From the NCBI GenBank assembly GCA_004794655.1, contig SMMW01000047.1, positions 930,001 through 994,000 on the forward strand: a DNA stretch of 64,000 nt, in the 5' to 3' direction. A program made the position numbers and the translations under genes. Under the pieces are notes generated by a model. The model did not search any database, was not told the origin of the DNA, and saw nothing but the letters and a program-made list of their open reading frames with translations. Position 1 is the stretch's first letter; the number at the start of each line of letters is the position of its first letter. The stretch comes from Marisa cornuarietis. Lineage: Eukaryota; Mollusca; Gastropoda; Architaenioglossa; Ampullariidae. Below, in pieces: positions 62,746 to 64,000 of this stretch.

Positions 62746-62942
62746 TAATATACTGCAAACATACTTGTAATAATTATACAGTACACCTGCAACATACACA
62801 TTTGTAATATATTTCTAGCATACGTGCACCTTTATTATACCACAAAGGTATCGATAATATACCGGCAAATACTTATAATATACTGTAAACAAACCTGTAA
62901 TGTATACTGGGACATAATTGTAACATACTGTAAACACACCTG
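62746..62942 (+). repeat. Degenerate minisatellite, about 22-bp unit
   Basis: About eight units related to TAATATACTGTAAACATACC plus TG. Examples begin TAATATACTGCAAACATACT (62746), TAATATACTGTAAACAAACC (62876) and TAACATACTGTAAACACACC (62920). Several central units are diverged or contain short insertions. Confidence 0.85.
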
Positions 62943-64000
62943 TCCTTTCCCTACAAATTCGTCTCCGCTTTTCTCTTCGTTTCTCTGGGACTTTGGGCTC
63001 TACAGCTGTTATATACAGTGACAGCCTAAACACACAACCCCTCCACCATCAACCTTTCTCCCATGAGTCTTCACTGGCTGATACCCTACAGCAACAACCA
63101 GTTCTACCCCGCACCCCCTTCTCACAAAGTTCTCCCCGTCCCCAGTGCATTTAGTAATCAAACCAGAGCCTCCCTTTGTTCAGACAGCTGTTGATGCCAC
63201 GCTTTCTGGTAAATATTAATACTTTTGAACTCAGGCTTCCTTTATAGATGCACTCCTCAATGTTGTGCATGTAGCATACAGGACATTGTTATAGATAGGC
63301 AGGTGCTTTACCGCATAGGGGTACCTGGATAATCTACCCACCCCCCCCTCTCTCTCTCTTTGCCTACCCGGTAAGACAGAGCCAATGATTAAGTTTGTGG
63401 CATGCATGTATGTGAGTATGCGCTCTCACAACTGTGCGCTAAACCAATTACTGTTGCAGAGACTGAGGTATGGAAGTCTCTGGAAACTAAACAAAGAAGT
63501 TTTTGTCTTAATGGCGCCTAGTTTACAAGGAGACCGGCTTGCAACATCTAATAGCAAACGATTTAATTATCGCTGAGGTCGGTAAAAGTGCAATGAGAGC
63601 ACGGCAGGCTTTTTTTTTTACTACAATAGAATGATATGATGTATGAGGCTAAATTACCAGTAATAGCAGGTTAATGTTGCATGAATATAAGGGAGGAAGA
63701 GACAGAGTGAATGGCTTGGAAAATAGAAAAGAGAGAGAAAATCACACTTGAGATCCAAAAATTGGTCTAATCCCCCAGTCACGGGGGGAGGGGGAGGAAT
63801 AATTCCCTAGTGACAGAGGGGATATCTTGACGAGTTGACATTAACCCTGATTGACAATCGTAAACATGGACAACTGCTTCTCGCGAGAAATTACGAGATT
63901 ACCAATAATAAAATGGTTAAGTTAATAAAAAAAAACAAACTTGGTTGACTCGGAAATGCGCTGACATTTTAGTTCTACGCCTCCACCCTTTCGCTCTGTT

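Larger units (their letters stand above)
57225..64000. other. Gene-free stretch with minisatellites and CA arrays
   Basis: No recognised gene. ORF 57794-58012 (+) contains a methionine in fair context (ACATGGCGGCC at about 57842) followed by ADVFLHGDDGGRLIVPPK and a weak donor-like GTAAGA at 57962. It could be a small exon but is unsupported. ORF 61918-62208 lies in a short CpG-rich patch and is also unidentified. C and G runs of 8-11 bases are frequent (60508, 61517, 62405, 63340). Confidence 0.5.

Overview
The window looks like non-coding DNA from an animal nuclear genome, most likely a mollusc and perhaps a gastropod. The reasons are a moderate-to-low GC content, very many long (CA)n and trinucleotide microsatellites, almost no long open reading frames outside repeats, decayed non-LTR retrotransposons, and tRNA-derived SINEs whose 3' bodies look like those common in mollusc genomes. 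The species assignment is inference from repeat style. No bacterial-type operons, rRNA, intact tRNA or CRISPR array is visible, and I could not recognise a single intact host protein-coding gene. Nearly all ORFs above 60 codons are either translations of microsatellites (poly-Thr/His, poly-Val/Cys, poly-Ser, poly-Asp) or anonymous ORFs of a length expected by chance.

What can be supported is mostly mobile-element material. (1) A 5'-truncated, frameshifted reverse-transcriptase pseudogene of the CR1/L2 type lies at about 44240-45362 (+). (2) The C-terminal end of a different LINE, with an RNase-H-type tail and a CPCG zinc-knuckle-like motif, lies at about 30345-30728 (+). (3) A third LINE 3' end with a broken WNSLP motif lies at about 8195-8545 (+). 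(4) tRNA-derived SINEs: one at 52969-53143 (+) flanked by a perfect 15-bp target-site duplication, older ones at about 13738-13976 (+) and about 46727-46925 (-), a pair meeting at a shared ATG microsatellite near 13980, and a pol III head at about 6570-6650 (-). (5) A 234-bp MITE with 29-bp terminal inverted repeats lies at 56991-57224. Short LINE or SINE tails also appear beside AAT/ATG microsatellites.

Tandem repeats are the other main component. They are long (CA)n/(GT)n arrays, a 285-bp TCA/TCG array at 24938-25224, (AAT)n arrays, tetranucleotide arrays, and four minisatellites: about 70-bp units at 19962-20252, about 41-bp units at 60023-60190, about 22-bp units at 62746-62942, and a CATATAAAG-punctuated GT array at 56715-56930.

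The best candidate for host-gene function is a CpG-rich stretch at about 33900-34830. It has initiator-like TCAGT repeats, a short Ser/Thr-rich ORF and a good splice-donor match at 34826, and it could be the promoter and 5' exon of a gene on the + strand. This remains inference. I did not find a convincing undescribed system; the most useful leads are the MITE, the SINE with its clean duplication, the internal 54-bp dispersed duplication (27898 and 29104), the minisatellites and the CpG-rich block.
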